Assembly (NCBI GenBank): GCA_023436225.1
Contig: JAEZKA010000105.1
Span: 124,001-188,000 of the forward strand
DNA: 64,000 bases
Reading direction: 5' to 3'
Source of the DNA: Bacillota bacterium
GTDB taxonomy: Bacteria; Bacillota; Clostridia; Lachnospirales; Lachnospiraceae
Part shown: positions 7,854 through 17,308 of the stretch, piece after piece
How the letters are laid out: each line of letters begins with the position of its first letter
How positions within the stretch are numbered: position 1 is the first letter of the stretch
Notes under the pieces: generated by a model
The model's input: only the letters and a program-made list of their open reading frames with translations
Database searches by the model: none
Told to the model about the DNA's origin: nothing
Made by a program: the position numbers and the translations under genes

Positions 7854-8633
7854 TTATGATATCAGATAGTTTCTCATATTTTTCAAAGCTGACTTTTCCA
7901 ATCTGCTTACCTGAGCCTGAGAGATATTAATCTCCTTCGCTACCTCCATCTGTGTCTTCCCTTCAAAGAAACGAAGTTTTATAATATTGTGTTCTCTAGC
8001 GGATAGTTTATCCATAGCCTCCTTCAGAGAAATCTCCTCTATCCAGTTTTCCTCCTTGTTCTTCTTATCACTGACCTGATCCATGATATACAAGGCATCT
8101 CCGCCTTCGACATAAACTGGATCATACAGAGATACCGGACTTTGAATTGCATCCAAGGCATATACAATATCCTCTTTGCTAATACCTATCTCTGCAGCAA
8201 TCTCACTAATGGTGGGTTCCTTTTCATTCCTCTTCACCAAAGCTTCCTTTGCATATATCGCTTTATAAGCAGTATCTCTTAGGGATCGACTTACTCGAAT
8301 TGCATTATTATCCCTTAGATATCTACGTATTTCACCGATGATCATCGGTACCGCATAGGTGGAGAATTTCACATTCTGTGTTATATCAAAATTATCGATT
8401 GCCTTCATCAAACCGATGCAGCCGATTTGAAACAAATCATCAACATTTTCATTACTGCCCGAGAATCTTTGGATTATGGAAAGTACTAATCTTAGATTCC
8501 CCTTAATATATAATTCTCTTGCCTCCTTATCACCCTTCAATATTTTCTGAAACAATTCTTCCTTTTCAGCGTTTTTTAACAATGGCAATTTAGCTGTATT
8601 AACACCGCAAATCTCAACTTTATAAAGAGCCAT
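7854..8633 (-). CDS. sigG: Sporulation sigma factor SigG
   Basis: The late forespore RNA polymerase sigma factor. The N-terminus KVEICGVNTAKLPLLKN is the diagnostic SigG start that separates it from SigF and binds anti-sigma factors. Regions 2 (NLRLVLSIIQRF, QIGCIGLMKAIDNF, KFSTYAVPMIIGEIRRYL), 3 and 4 (C-terminal helix-turn-helix KEINISQAQVSRLEKSAL) are intact in 259 residues. ATG follows GGAGGTTTCGAT. It lies 102 bases downstream of sigE, as in other spore formers, and its leader carries a hairpin touching the ribosome site. Confidence 0.96.
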   Translation of the reverse strand: MALYKVEICGVNTAKLPLLKNAEKEELFQKILKGDKEARELYIKGNLRLVLSIIQRFSGSNENVDDLFQIGCIGLMKAIDNFDITQNVKFSTYAVPMIIGEIRRYLRDNNAIRVSRSLRDTAYKAIYAKEALVKRNEKEPTISEIAAEIGISKEDIVYALDAIQSPVSLYDPVYVEGGDALYIMDQVSDKKNKEENWIEEISLKEAMDKLSAREHNIIKLRFFEGKTQMEVAKEINISQAQVSRLEKSALKNMRNYLIS

Positions 8634-8640
8634 ATCGAAA

Positions 8641-8675
8641 CCTCCGAATCATTCATTTTCTCTATAAAATGATTC
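8641..8675 (-). promoter_or_regulatory. Leader hairpin abutting the sigG ribosome binding site
   Basis: A perfect eight-base inverted repeat GAATCATT/AATGATTC (8646-8653 with 8668-8675) ends directly against the GGAGG of sigG (8641-8645). In RNA the stem would border or occlude the ribosome site and lower translation. Confidence 0.5.
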
Positions 8676-8735
8676 ACGTTTTCGCTCTTGTTTATACGAC
8701 AGATTGATAAGAAATAATTTCCAGATTATTATGTA

Positions 8736-9476
8736 CTACTCGAAACGTACCATTTCTTTTTTCAGCCGTTTAATAATCTTCTTTTCCAGTCTTGATATAT
8801 AAGATTGAGAGATACCAAGCAGATCCGCAACCTCCTTCTGAGTTCGCTCAATTCCATCATCCGTATTTAAACCAAAACGAAGATCAACAATAATTCGTTC
8901 CCGATCTGACAGCTTTGACAAGGCTCTGCGAAGCAATTTACGGTCCACTTCCTCTTCTATATTACGATAGATTACATCCTCTTCGGTCCCTAATATATCG
9001 GATAGAAGCAGCTCATTTCCATCCCAGTCCACATTCAAAGGTTCATCAATGGATACCTCTAGCTTTGTTTTATTGTTTCTACGCAGATACATTAAAATCT
9101 CATTCTCGATACACCTGGATGCATAAGTAGCAAGCTTAATATTTTTATCTGGATTAAAAGTATTGATTGCCTTGATTAGACCAATCGTACCGATAGAAAT
9201 CAAGTCTTCCACTCCAACTCCGGTATTATCAAACTTTTTAGCTATGTATACTACAAGCCTGAGATTATGCTCGACAAGGATTGACTTCATCTCTGTGTCC
9301 CGTTCCGTTCCCAGCTCATTAATCACTTCTGCTTCCCTGACAGGATCAAGTGGCGGAGGTAATACCTCAGCACCGCCAATGTAATGAATCTCGCCTTTAT
9401 GTCCAAATATTATAGTACGTATGTCCGGGATCATCCGAAATTGAAACTTGTTCTGTATCGATAACTTTAAAAGCAT
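8736..9476 (-). CDS. sigE: Sporulation sigma factor SigE (pro-sigma-E)
   Basis: The early mother-cell sigma factor, made as an inactive precursor. The pro-region is short and is followed by the conserved HYIGGAEVLPPPLDP segment (about residues 31-45) where SpoIIGA cuts. Sigma region 2 (NLRLVVYIAKKF, ISIGTIGLIKAINTF, ATYASRCIENEILMYL) and region 4 (ERTQKEVADLLGISQSYISRLE) are complete. ATG follows GGGAGGGTTATT. spoIIGA is 35 bases upstream on the same strand, so the protease and its substrate are co-transcribed. Confidence 0.96.
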   Translation of the reverse strand: MLLKLSIQNKFQFRMIPDIRTIIFGHKGEIHYIGGAEVLPPPLDPVREAEVINELGTERDTEMKSILVEHNLRLVVYIAKKFDNTGVGVEDLISIGTIGLIKAINTFNPDKNIKLATYASRCIENEILMYLRRNNKTKLEVSIDEPLNVDWDGNELLLSDILGTEEDVIYRNIEEEVDRKLLRRALSKLSDRERIIVDLRFGLNTDDGIERTQKEVADLLGISQSYISRLEKKIIKRLKKEMVRFE

Positions 9477-9511
9477 AATAACCCTCCCATATTTATCTTT
9501 ATGATTGCGTG

Positions 9512-10486
9512 CTAAGTATATAAAAGCTCTTTATGTAAAATCACGTGATATTCCTCCTTGGGGGATAAACTATTATCAGAGATTGCTGCCGTAATCTTAT
9601 TACAACAGAATGTTTCTTTCCCCGTATGTATAACTAATTGATCCAGCATTAATCCAAACATCATTCCCTGTGCTTTACCGATAGAGGAGTACGGAATAAT
9701 ACGAAGTCGTAATAATAACTTTTTCATTGTCTCTGTTTGTTCCAAAGAAGTAGCCAGTTCTTCCTCCATCAAAGTTCCTGAAAGATAATTCTTAGTATTC
9801 TCAAACTCGTCGAGGAATTCCTTGGATAATAATTCTTCTACAACTGAGCGCTCAATTACAATAACAGGTCTATGGTATACGGGATCATAAAGACAATTCC
9901 CTGTATCGAACAGCCCTTTCGTTTTGAAGCTGCGCTCTTCCAATATCAGTTCTACATCATAAATATCCTTTTCCTTCTGTCGATAAAACCTCCATAATAG
10001 TAATAAACCGATTGCCAACAATATAATAATCATCATTGTAATGGCAACAAAATACCATGATATATTACTTAACATAATCGTATCTCCTAGATTCAGCAGC
10101 TCTAATCTAATGCTAGTGTTGTAATAAATAGAGTTCATCATACCACCGACAAAATATGTGATTAAACAAAAACTAATTCCCTGTTTTAGTAGGTCGCTCC
10201 ATCTCATTTTCCCAAAGGCGGCCAATAACATAAGGGGTATAGCTATTATCTTAACCAATATTGAGACTGCTTTTATTATGATGACGGACGGGAAGATATA
10301 AGTCATAGAATTCACCCAAGGCAACAGGCTAATCAGTACGGCAGAAATTCCCCCAATCATCGCAGCACAGCAGAGCCGAAGTAATCCACTTCTTTTTCGA
10401 TTCACTACCTTGACAAGGATGAGCAGAATCAAATCAATGCAGAAATTCAGGATAAATACGATATCCGGATAAATCTCTAGATACAA
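9512..10486 (-). CDS. spoIIGA: Sigma-E processing peptidase SpoIIGA
   Basis: The membrane-bound aspartic protease that activates pro-sigma-E at the spore septum. Five hydrophobic segments occupy residues 8-165, followed by a cytosolic protease domain with the active-site motif FDTGN (Asp194). The 324-residue length fits the family. The start codon is TTG, preceded by GGAGGTGAATT; no better ATG exists. It is the first gene of the spoIIGA-sigE unit, behind a promoter with unusually wide spacing. Confidence 0.94.
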   Translation of the reverse strand: MYLEIYPDIVFILNFCIDLILLILVKVVNRKRSGLLRLCCAAMIGGISAVLISLLPWVNSMTYIFPSVIIIKAVSILVKIIAIPLMLLAAFGKMRWSDLLKQGISFCLITYFVGGMMNSIYYNTSIRLELLNLGDTIMLSNISWYFVAITMMIIILLAIGLLLLWRFYRQKEKDIYDVELILEERSFKTKGLFDTGNCLYDPVYHRPVIVIERSVVEELLSKEFLDEFENTKNYLSGTLMEEELATSLEQTETMKKLLLRLRIIPYSSIGKAQGMMFGLMLDQLVIHTGKETFCCNKITAAISDNSLSPKEEYHVILHKELLYT

Positions 10487-10556
10487 AATTCACCTCCATA
10501 AGTATACTAAGCATCTTGCGTAGTTTATTTTTATCTGTCCTTAATGTACATAACCG

Positions 10557-10589
10557 ATTATAACTTGTTTGTCTTCCATATTTTGTCAG
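10557..10589 (-). promoter_or_regulatory. spoIIG-type promoter with a 21-base spacer
   Basis: On the minus strand CTGACA (10584-10589) and a perfect TATAAT (10557-10562) are 21 bases apart. The Bacillus subtilis spoIIG promoter is known for a similarly overlong spacer that makes it dependent on Spo0A. Two weak 0A-box-like sequences, TTTGTCTTC (10568-10576) and TTTGTCAGT (10582-10590), are on the plus strand here. Confidence 0.55.
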
Positions 10590-10661
10590 TTCGTGGTTAA
10601 AAATTAGGTGTTTTCATTTACTTATTTTTACAATTTATGGGGTAATGCGCTTTTTTAGCAT

Positions 10662-10704
10662 AAAAAAAACTGACAGATTATTTAATATAAAATAATCTGA
10701 CAGC
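10662..10704 (-). terminator. Strong terminator ending the dcw operon after ftsZ
   Basis: On the minus strand a 14-base stem with one mismatch (CTGTCAGATTATTT with AAATAATCTGTCAG) is followed by a run of eight or more T. It is about 170 bases past the ftsZ stop and separates dcw transcription from spoIIGA. The gap from 10705 to 10873 holds no gene and only a short CTCTAC/GTAGAG hairpin. Confidence 0.85.
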
Positions 10705-10873
10705 CTTAATCTCTTATGTATAAAGATAATTCTATCATCCATATTCGGTTGTCCTAAGAAATTCGACTAAAATTTCATCTGTTCTGATACAAACTATCTT
10801 TCCTCTATGAAATCTCAATGAGTCTGATCTACCCTGGTTTTCTTCATCGCTCTACAGTAGAGTAAGTTTTTCG

Positions 10874-12112
10874 TTACTTATTATGACGATTCTTCTGTAA
10901 AAATTCAGGTATCTTTATGCCGCTAGGATCCGTATTCGTGTTCAAAGGAGCTTTTGCCGGTTGACTGATAGGACGTCTGTTCGGATCAGTCTGATAGCTT
11001 GTCTGTGAGGAATACGTCTGTTGGCTTGTCCCACTGTAGTTTGCTCCAGTAGTAAAGGATCGATTCATGCTAAACTCAGGCTTAGATGTTGTAGGCTTAA
11101 CCCCTCCGACATTGGAAGAATGATGTCTTAGAAAATCTGGTGTCTTCACCATCTCCTTATTTCTTCCGTCTAAGCCGGTAGCAATCACTGTAATTGTTGC
11201 AGTATCTGGATTTACATCATCAAACATTGCACCAAAGATAATATTAGCAGAATCTCCAGCTAATTCCTGAACCAAAGTTGCTGCTTCATTCGCTTCAACC
11301 AGACTGATATCACCGGAAATATTTATGATAACATGGGATGCTCCCTGTATGGTGGTTTCAAGCAGAGGACTGGTAATCGCTTGTTTTACTGCATCAATAC
11401 ATTTATCATCTCCGACACCCAAACCGATACCGATATGAGCAACTCCCTTATCCTTCATAACAGTCTGAACATCCGCAAAGTCAAGATTAATCAAGCCTGG
11501 TACATTAATAAGATCCGTAATTCCCTGTACACCCTGTTGCAATACTTCATCTGCTTTACGCAACGCATCCGGCATTGTGGTTCTACGGTCTACTATTTCT
11601 AACAGTTTATCATTTGGAATTACAATTAAGGTATCCACATGCTCTTTTAAGCGATCAATACCCGAGATCGCATTCGTCATACGGGTCTTTGCTTCAAATT
11701 TAAAGGGCTTGGTAACGATACCCACGGTTAATATCCCCAAATCCTTAGCTATCTGAGCAACCACAGGAGCAGCACCCGTACCGGTTCCACCGCCCATACC
11801 ACAGGTTACGAAAACCATATCCGAGCCTTTAATTATCTCCGTTAATTGTTCCTTGCTCTCTTCAGCAGCCTTCTGACCAATCTCCGGCTGTGCTCCGGCA
11901 CCTAATCCTTTTGTCAATTTCTCGCCGATTTGAATGCATAGCGGAGCCTTGCAGTTTTTCAAGTGCTGCTTGTCTGTATTCACACAAACAAATTCAACAC
12001 CGAGAATATTCTCTTCTATCATTCGATTAACGGCGTTATTTCCTGCTCCTCCTACTCCGATTACAAGTATTTTTGCAGTGGTATCCGCCTCATTTGTTCT
12101 TATCTCAAGCAA
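10874..12112 (-). CDS. ftsZ: Cell division protein FtsZ
   Basis: The tubulin-like GTPase that forms the division ring. Nucleotide-binding features are GVGGAGNNAVNRM at about residues 19-31, the tubulin signature GGGTGTGAAP near residue 105, and the T7 loop NLDFADVQTVM. The variable linker (about 320-395) is rich in Ser, Thr and Gln and ends in the conserved peptide IPEFLQK for FtsA/SepF-type partners. I chose the TTG at 12112 (protein MLEIRTNEAD, 412 residues): AAGGAGG stands eight bases before it, whereas the longer frame places this ribosome site inside the coding region. No ftsA is adjacent. Confidence 0.96.
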   Translation of the reverse strand: MLEIRTNEADTTAKILVIGVGGAGNNAVNRMIEENILGVEFVCVNTDKQHLKNCKAPLCIQIGEKLTKGLGAGAQPEIGQKAAEESKEQLTEIIKGSDMVFVTCGMGGGTGTGAAPVVAQIAKDLGILTVGIVTKPFKFEAKTRMTNAISGIDRLKEHVDTLIVIPNDKLLEIVDRRTTMPDALRKADEVLQQGVQGITDLINVPGLINLDFADVQTVMKDKGVAHIGIGLGVGDDKCIDAVKQAITSPLLETTIQGASHVIINISGDISLVEANEAATLVQELAGDSANIIFGAMFDDVNPDTATITVIATGLDGRNKEMVKTPDFLRHHSSNVGGVKPTTSKPEFSMNRSFTTGANYSGTSQQTYSSQTSYQTDPNRRPISQPAKAPLNTNTDPSGIKIPEFLQKNRHNK

Positions 12113-12259
12113 GGTCAATTCCTCCTTCATCGTATTCTTTCTATAAATTTGACAAATCAATCCCTCATAATATCATTCCAATTTTCTTCCAAAACCACAT
12201 GATAATGGGATAAAATTTCACTCACATACTAACTATGGTGTCCCATAATCCTACTTTAT

Positions 12260-12288
12260 ATGATATCTTTAAATTCCCAAATAATCAA
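12260..12288 (-). promoter_or_regulatory. Possible internal promoter for ftsZ
   Basis: TTGATT (12283-12288) and TATCAT (12260-12265) are 17 bases apart on the minus strand in the 220-base gap between divIB and ftsZ. The match is moderate; no transcript data are available. Confidence 0.35.
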
Positions 12289-12332
12289 GCATAATTTTTA
12301 AAAAAATACTAATTTATTTAAGCCTTTTTTAT

Positions 12333-13094
12333 CTATTCTGTCGGTTTTTTTTGTTTTCCTATGACTTTTTGTGTTCCCTTTACATAATTTCTCATATCCA
12401 ATGTAATTTCCATTCCTTTTGCTTCTGCCAGGATATTTTTCAGCTCAGAAAGAGCTTCATCATATGTACTTTTCTTCCCAAGCAAAACTCTGATTTCTCC
12501 ACAATCCATGGTAACCTCATAATCACTGCTAAACGTTATCTTGTCGACATCAAGCTCATACTTTTGAATTAATTGAGTCAGATTAATAATTACATCAAAT
12601 AATTTATCCTTTTGTTCCTCCAGCTCCAGCTTTTCATGGAGCATTATTTTGTTAAACTTCAACCCCTTAATAACAGGTATCTGTTCCAACCTTTTCGTGG
12701 AGCTTTCCACAATAATGCCATCCTTATCAAAATACATATACTCTCCCATAAATTCTACGCATCCGGCTACCATTTTATCATATACATATATTGTAATCGT
12801 ATGCGTATCTGTCATGGTGACATCTATCTTCTCCACAAATGGGATCGTAACATCCGTAAAGTATCGGTGTTTTAAGTATAGATAAAGTGAATTCGAATCC
12901 AACTTAGTCTTAACCAATTCGGCAGTAATCTGTTCCGAGGTATATTGCCTAGAGCCTACAACCTCAATCCTCTTAATATAGAAGATACTGATGAACAGAA
13001 TGCTTGGTATGCCTAGGATGAAAAGAATTAGTATTAATCTTCGGCATAATCTTACTAGTACTTTGTTCGAATTCCTGGATTTCATTCGATTCAT
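12333..13094 (-). CDS. divIB: Cell division protein DivIB/FtsQ
   Basis: A bitopic division protein: a short basic cytoplasmic N-terminus, one membrane helix (about residues 17-38), then an extracytoplasmic POTRA-type FtsQ domain starting at the conserved strand IEVVGSRQYTSEQI and a DivIB/FtsQ beta domain up to residue 240. It recruits and stabilises FtsL and the septal PBP. The 253-residue length is usual. ATG is preceded by GGGAG. It lies 23 bases downstream of murA, and the 3' gap leads to ftsZ. Confidence 0.9.
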   Translation of the reverse strand: MNRMKSRNSNKVLVRLCRRLILILFILGIPSILFISIFYIKRIEVVGSRQYTSEQITAELVKTKLDSNSLYLYLKHRYFTDVTIPFVEKIDVTMTDTHTITIYVYDKMVAGCVEFMGEYMYFDKDGIIVESSTKRLEQIPVIKGLKFNKIMLHEKLELEEQKDKLFDVIINLTQLIQKYELDVDKITFSSDYEVTMDCGEIRVLLGKKSTYDEALSELKNILAEAKGMEITLDMRNYVKGTQKVIGKQKKPTE

Positions 13095-13117
13095 TCTTTA
13101 ACTCCCATATCGTATTC

Positions 13118-14401
13118 TCATCCTGTGGCATTTTCACTACAAAATCTGGTTTTTGCACCGATTGCAGATAAATCTCTGCAGATATCTTCATATCCTCGTT
13201 CAATGCTGGTAGCATCACGTACGATTGTAGTACCGGTGGCTGCCATCCCTGCAATTACCAGTGCGGCTCCTCCACGCAGGTCATGTGCATCAACAATGGC
13301 ACCTGTCAGTTCCTTCACTCCAGAAATAACAACTTTATTCTCCTTTGAATTTAAGGTGATTTGTGCTCCCATCATCCTAAGATCTTTAATATTCTGAAAA
13401 CGGGATTCAAAGATCTCTTCTACTATAGTACTAACCCCGTCCGCAAGACACAACACAGTCAATAGCTGTGACTGCATATCGGTCGGGAAACCGGGATAGG
13501 GTTGTGTCTTAAGCATCTCAATCGGTAGAGGTCTATGCTTTGCACGTATAGAAACCCTGTCATCTGTAATATCGATATTGCAGCCTATGCGTTTCAAAAC
13601 CCGAAGGGTAGACTCGAGATGGCTAACCGGAGTATTGGTAAATACTACGTCACCTCCAGTTGCTGCAACTGCCGCCATATATGTTCCTGCAACAATCCGG
13701 TCAGAAGAAAGCCGAAATTCTACATCATGTAACTGCTTAACACCCTCTACCTCTATAAAGGCAGTACCTTTTCCACTAATTCTGGCACCGGCTGCAATCA
13801 GATAATTGCACACCTCAACCACTTCAGGCTCTCTTGCTGCATTAAAGATCCTCGTTGTCCCCTCGGAGAGCACTGCAGTCAGAATAATATTTTGAGTAGC
13901 TCCGACACTGGGAAATTCAAGAAATATATCGGCTCCAAGAATTCGCTCCGAATAACAATGAATCATTGCATCATTCTCACCAGTAAATTCTTGAGTTACA
14001 TTCATTTTCTTAATAGCCTTCAAATGATAATCAATAGGGCGCTTACCAATGGAACAGCCACCCGGATATGCAATCGTAACCTCTTTATGTCTGCCAAGTA
14101 AGGATCCTAAAAATAGAACGGAGCTACGCATTTTAGTAACTGACTCCTCAGGAACTGAGGTGGAATCTGCATTGCTACTATCCACGTAAAGGGTATTCCC
14201 ATCCCAGGTAATAATGCATCCCAGTTTTTGAAGTATATTAACCATATGATAAACATCAAGTATTTTGGGACAATTCTTTAGTACTGTCGTTCCCTTATTC
14301 AGAATAGTGGCAGCAATTACTGGTAAAGCTGCATTCTTTGACCCTTGTATATTAAGTTCACCTTTTAATTGCTTACCACCGATGACCTCGATACTAGACA
14401 T
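13118..14401 (-). CDS. murA: UDP-N-acetylglucosamine 1-carboxyvinyltransferase MurA
   Basis: Catalyses the first committed step of peptidoglycan synthesis, transfer of enolpyruvate from PEP to UDP-GlcNAc. The substrate motif GSKNAALP is at about residues 20-27, and the catalytic Cys is in PGGCSIGKRPIDYH near residue 115, so the enzyme is predicted fosfomycin-sensitive. Length is 427 residues. ATG follows GAGGTGTGCT. It follows ftsW after a 198-base gap where many genomes carry murG; the gap here has no coding frame. Confidence 0.96.
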   Translation of the reverse strand: MSSIEVIGGKQLKGELNIQGSKNAALPVIAATILNKGTTVLKNCPKILDVYHMVNILQKLGCIITWDGNTLYVDSSNADSTSVPEESVTKMRSSVLFLGSLLGRHKEVTIAYPGGCSIGKRPIDYHLKAIKKMNVTQEFTGENDAMIHCYSERILGADIFLEFPSVGATQNIILTAVLSEGTTRIFNAAREPEVVEVCNYLIAAGARISGKGTAFIEVEGVKQLHDVEFRLSSDRIVAGTYMAAVAATGGDVVFTNTPVSHLESTLRVLKRIGCNIDITDDRVSIRAKHRPLPIEMLKTQPYPGFPTDMQSQLLTVLCLADGVSTIVEEIFESRFQNIKDLRMMGAQITLNSKENKVVISGVKELTGAIVDAHDLRGGAALVIAGMAATGTTIVRDATSIERGYEDICRDLSAIGAKTRFCSENATG

Positions 14402-14570
14402 AGCACACCTCAGACAATGTAGGAAATATACTACACTATATGTTTACCGGCTTGTCCACGTGAATTACGCGTTTCAATCCAATCAAAGTCAATGACAGGG
14501 ATAATAAGTATGTTACAACCTACCCTTTGAATTAGTTTGGGCCGAGGAAGACGCAGGCACAAACTTGGAG

Positions 14571-14602
14571 GTGTGAATTATGCTTTTCAATAATTCACAC
14601 TA
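14571..14602. repeat. Perfect 10-base inverted repeat at the ftsW stop codon
   Basis: GTGTGAATTA (14571-14580) and TAATTCACAC (14591-14600) form a stem that includes the ftsW stop codon. There is no T-run, so a terminator role is doubtful; it may stabilise the transcript end. Confidence 0.5.
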
Positions 14603-15745
14603 CCCCTTCTCTCCCTTAATTTGATTGGATACACTAAGCACTATACCCATCTCAAAGAGTATAACCATGACTGAACTACCTCCATAGCTGATAAATGGAA
14701 GTGGAATTCCTGTGGAGGGAATCGAATTAGTTACAACTGCAATATTAATAAGTACCTGAGCTGCTATATGAGCAAGTACACCGGTAGCAATTAAACCGCC
14801 ATATAAATCGGCTGCATTGATGGCGATAATAAAAATACGCCAAATTAATAATATAAAAAGGAGAATCAGGGCAAAGGCACCAAATAAGCCCAGCTCCTCA
14901 CAAATCACCGAGAAAATCATGTCGTTGTGAGACTCCGGAATAAAGCCTAGCTTCTGCATACTCTCTCCCAAGCCCTTACCGAAGACACCTCCGCTTGCAA
15001 TGGCGTATAAGCCTTGTAGTATCTGATAGCCTTTTTCCTCGGTCTCGACGTTCAACCAGACTCTGATACGTTCAAAGCGGTATGGCTCTAAGAAGACAAA
15101 AATTGATCCAATCGCTATCAGTAGAACTCCGGAAAAAACAAAATAGAATTTCTTTCTGCTTGCGACAAAGCTGATCGCTACCATGATAACTCCAATGATC
15201 AAAGCCGTTGAAAAATTCTCAATTACAATCAATCCAAGCAATGGTGATATAAAAAGTACAACCCGTAAGAAGCCTGAAAACTTATCCAGCTTCTTAGGAG
15301 CCAGATTTACTATGTAAGCAGTAAATAGGATTACCGCAATCTTTGTTAACTCGGAGGGCTGGAAGCGTCCCAGCGGTCCCATATCAATCCAACGCTTTGC
15401 ACCATTAATCGTAGGACCGAATAAAAGAACATAAAGCTGTAGCACGATACACATGAAATAGAGAATTGTTACCGGCTTGAGCCGAATTATGGGCAGGTTC
15501 TTGATATAGATTCGATAATCAATCTTTGATACAAAGATCATGACTAAAATCCCGGCTCCCGCAAATAATGCCTGCTTCTCAAGATAAAAGGTTGCTCTCC
15601 CGTTCAGTCTTTGTGCATTGTAGGAGCTGGTACTGTATATCATAACTAATCCAAAACATACCAAAAACAGTATTAGAAACAATAGGCTGTAATCGTAGTA
15701 GCTGTGCATTTTTCTTTTATTAACTTCTCCTACCGTCCTGGCCAT
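14600..15745 (-). CDS. ftsW: FtsW/SpoVE peptidoglycan polymerase (SEDS family)
   Basis: A SEDS glycosyltransferase with about ten membrane helices that polymerises lipid II together with a class B PBP. Family motifs are FGPTINGAKRWIDMGPLG, PSELTKIA and the C-terminal LPFISYGGSS. Whether it is the vegetative FtsW or the sporulation SpoVE cannot be settled by sequence alone; its place in the dcw cluster favours division. I chose the ATG at 15745 (MARTVGE), which has AGGAG seven bases upstream, over one six codons earlier. Confidence 0.93.
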   Translation of the reverse strand: MARTVGEVNKRKMHSYYDYSLLFLILFLVCFGLVMIYSTSSYNAQRLNGRATFYLEKQALFAGAGILVMIFVSKIDYRIYIKNLPIIRLKPVTILYFMCIVLQLYVLLFGPTINGAKRWIDMGPLGRFQPSELTKIAVILFTAYIVNLAPKKLDKFSGFLRVVLFISPLLGLIVIENFSTALIIGVIMVAISFVASRKKFYFVFSGVLLIAIGSIFVFLEPYRFERIRVWLNVETEEKGYQILQGLYAIASGGVFGKGLGESMQKLGFIPESHNDMIFSVICEELGLFGAFALILLFILLIWRIFIIAINAADLYGGLIATGVLAHIAAQVLINIAVVTNSIPSTGIPLPFISYGGSSVMVILFEMGIVLSVSNQIKGEKG

Positions 15746-15913
15746 ACCTTCACTCCTAACCATATGTTGTAATTCATCTAACCATTCAGTACCCCGAAAA
15801 CTCCAAAGAATTCAAGATAATTCAGCGCCAAATTATGTGTTTAAGCAAATAATATTCATTGGTTGAATTGAACCTCTGTAACTTTCGCAAAACGTACTTT
15901 CTATTATTTTGTT

Positions 15914-17275
15914 TTAGGATAGCAGCTCTCTAACATATTCTTTAAATAATTTGCCACGCTGCTCATAATTTTCAAACATCCCCCAGCTGGCACAGGCGGG
16001 AGATAATAACACAGAATCACCCGGCTCTGCTTTCGCTGCACTAATTCTCACAGCTTCCTTCAGATCATTTACCATAATTATATTATGAAATCCATGACGC
16101 TTTGCTGTCTCAGCAATCTTTTCTCTAGTCTGCCCCAGTAATACCAACAGCTTTACCTTTCCTTCAAAAGCCTCGATCCATTCATCAAAGGTACTATGCT
16201 TATCATAACCACCTCCGATTACTATAGTCGGAGTCCTCATCGCCTGAACTGCCTTGATGGAAGCATCGGGATTCGTTCCTTTGGAATCATTATAATAGGT
16301 AACTCCGTTGATGTTTTCCACATATTCTATTCTGTGCTCTACAGCATGGAAATTCACTAAAGCACTGTGAATAAACTCCATAGGAATTCCCATTGCAATC
16401 GCTATTCCAGTTGCAGCCATAACATTTTCATAGCTATGTTTTCCGAGAACCCTTAACTCATTGATATTCACTACAAATTCTCTATTACCATGAGTGCTGT
16501 AATAGATATCCTCACCGTCAAGGTACAGACCATCTTCTAACGTATGCATGCTGCTGTAGAAGACAACTTTTGTATTTAATCTACCAGCCATTTCCCGTAA
16601 AATATCATCTTCGTAATTAAGGATGCATATCTCTGACATCGTCTGATTCTTCGCAATATTTTCCTTCATCGCGATGTAATTCTCCATGGTATGATGACGA
16701 TTCAAATGATCTGGGGTAATATTAAGGATAGCACTGACATCCGGACGAAATTCATGGATCGTTTCGAGCTGGAAGCTGGATAATTCAATCACAGCTACCG
16801 ATTGCTCTGTGGTTTCCATGGCCACATCGGTATATGGATTACCAATATTACCAACCACGTACACCTCATCAAAATAAGTATTCATAATCTCCCCGACCAG
16901 GGTAGTCGTTGTGGTCTTTCCGTTGGTTCCGGTAATACCGATAATTTTCCCCTTGGAGATATGGTATGCCAGCTCTATCTCACCCCATACCGGAATATTC
17001 TCTTGTTGAATTCGAACCACTGCAGGATGGTCAATTGCAACCCCTGGACTGATTACCAGAAGGTCCAGACCCTTCATCAAATCATCTGTCAATTCACCTG
17101 TAACAAGAAGAAAATTATTCTCTGTATCAAATTGATCCAAAAAATTCTTTTTCGTGAGCTCTGTATTAGAATCATACAAGATTACGAAAGCATTCTGCCT
17201 TTGTAGTAGTCTGGTGGCGGAAATTCCGCTCTTACCTGCTCCGAATACTAAGACTCTTTTTCCCTGTAACTGCAT
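15914..17275 (-). CDS. murD: UDP-N-acetylmuramoyl-L-alanine:D-glutamate ligase MurD
   Basis: Adds D-Glu to UDP-MurNAc-L-Ala in the cytoplasm. The N-terminal Rossmann motif is VFGAGKSGISA (about 10-20), the Mur ligase ATP loop is GITGTNGKTTTT (about 113-124), and the C-terminal domain has YYNDSKGTNPDA with the catalytic Lys and SPACASWGMFENYEQRG. The 453-residue length is typical. ATG follows GGAGCGCAT. It lies between mraY (33-base gap) and ftsW. Confidence 0.96.
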   Translation of the reverse strand: MQLQGKRVLVFGAGKSGISATRLLQRQNAFVILYDSNTELTKKNFLDQFDTENNFLLVTGELTDDLMKGLDLLVISPGVAIDHPAVVRIQQENIPVWGEIELAYHISKGKIIGITGTNGKTTTTTLVGEIMNTYFDEVYVVGNIGNPYTDVAMETTEQSVAVIELSSFQLETIHEFRPDVSAILNITPDHLNRHHTMENYIAMKENIAKNQTMSEICILNYEDDILREMAGRLNTKVVFYSSMHTLEDGLYLDGEDIYYSTHGNREFVVNINELRVLGKHSYENVMAATGIAIAMGIPMEFIHSALVNFHAVEHRIEYVENINGVTYYNDSKGTNPDASIKAVQAMRTPTIVIGGGYDKHSTFDEWIEAFEGKVKLLVLLGQTREKIAETAKRHGFHNIIMVNDLKEAVRISAAKAEPGDSVLLSPACASWGMFENYEQRGKLFKEYVRELLS

Positions 17276-17308
17276 ATGCGCTCCATTCTGTCGTAATCAA
17301 CGACTTAC

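Noticed and set aside
14403..14599. Decayed murG between ftsW and murA
   Set aside because: No frame or residual MurG motif is visible in the 198 bases; only an inverted repeat is seen.
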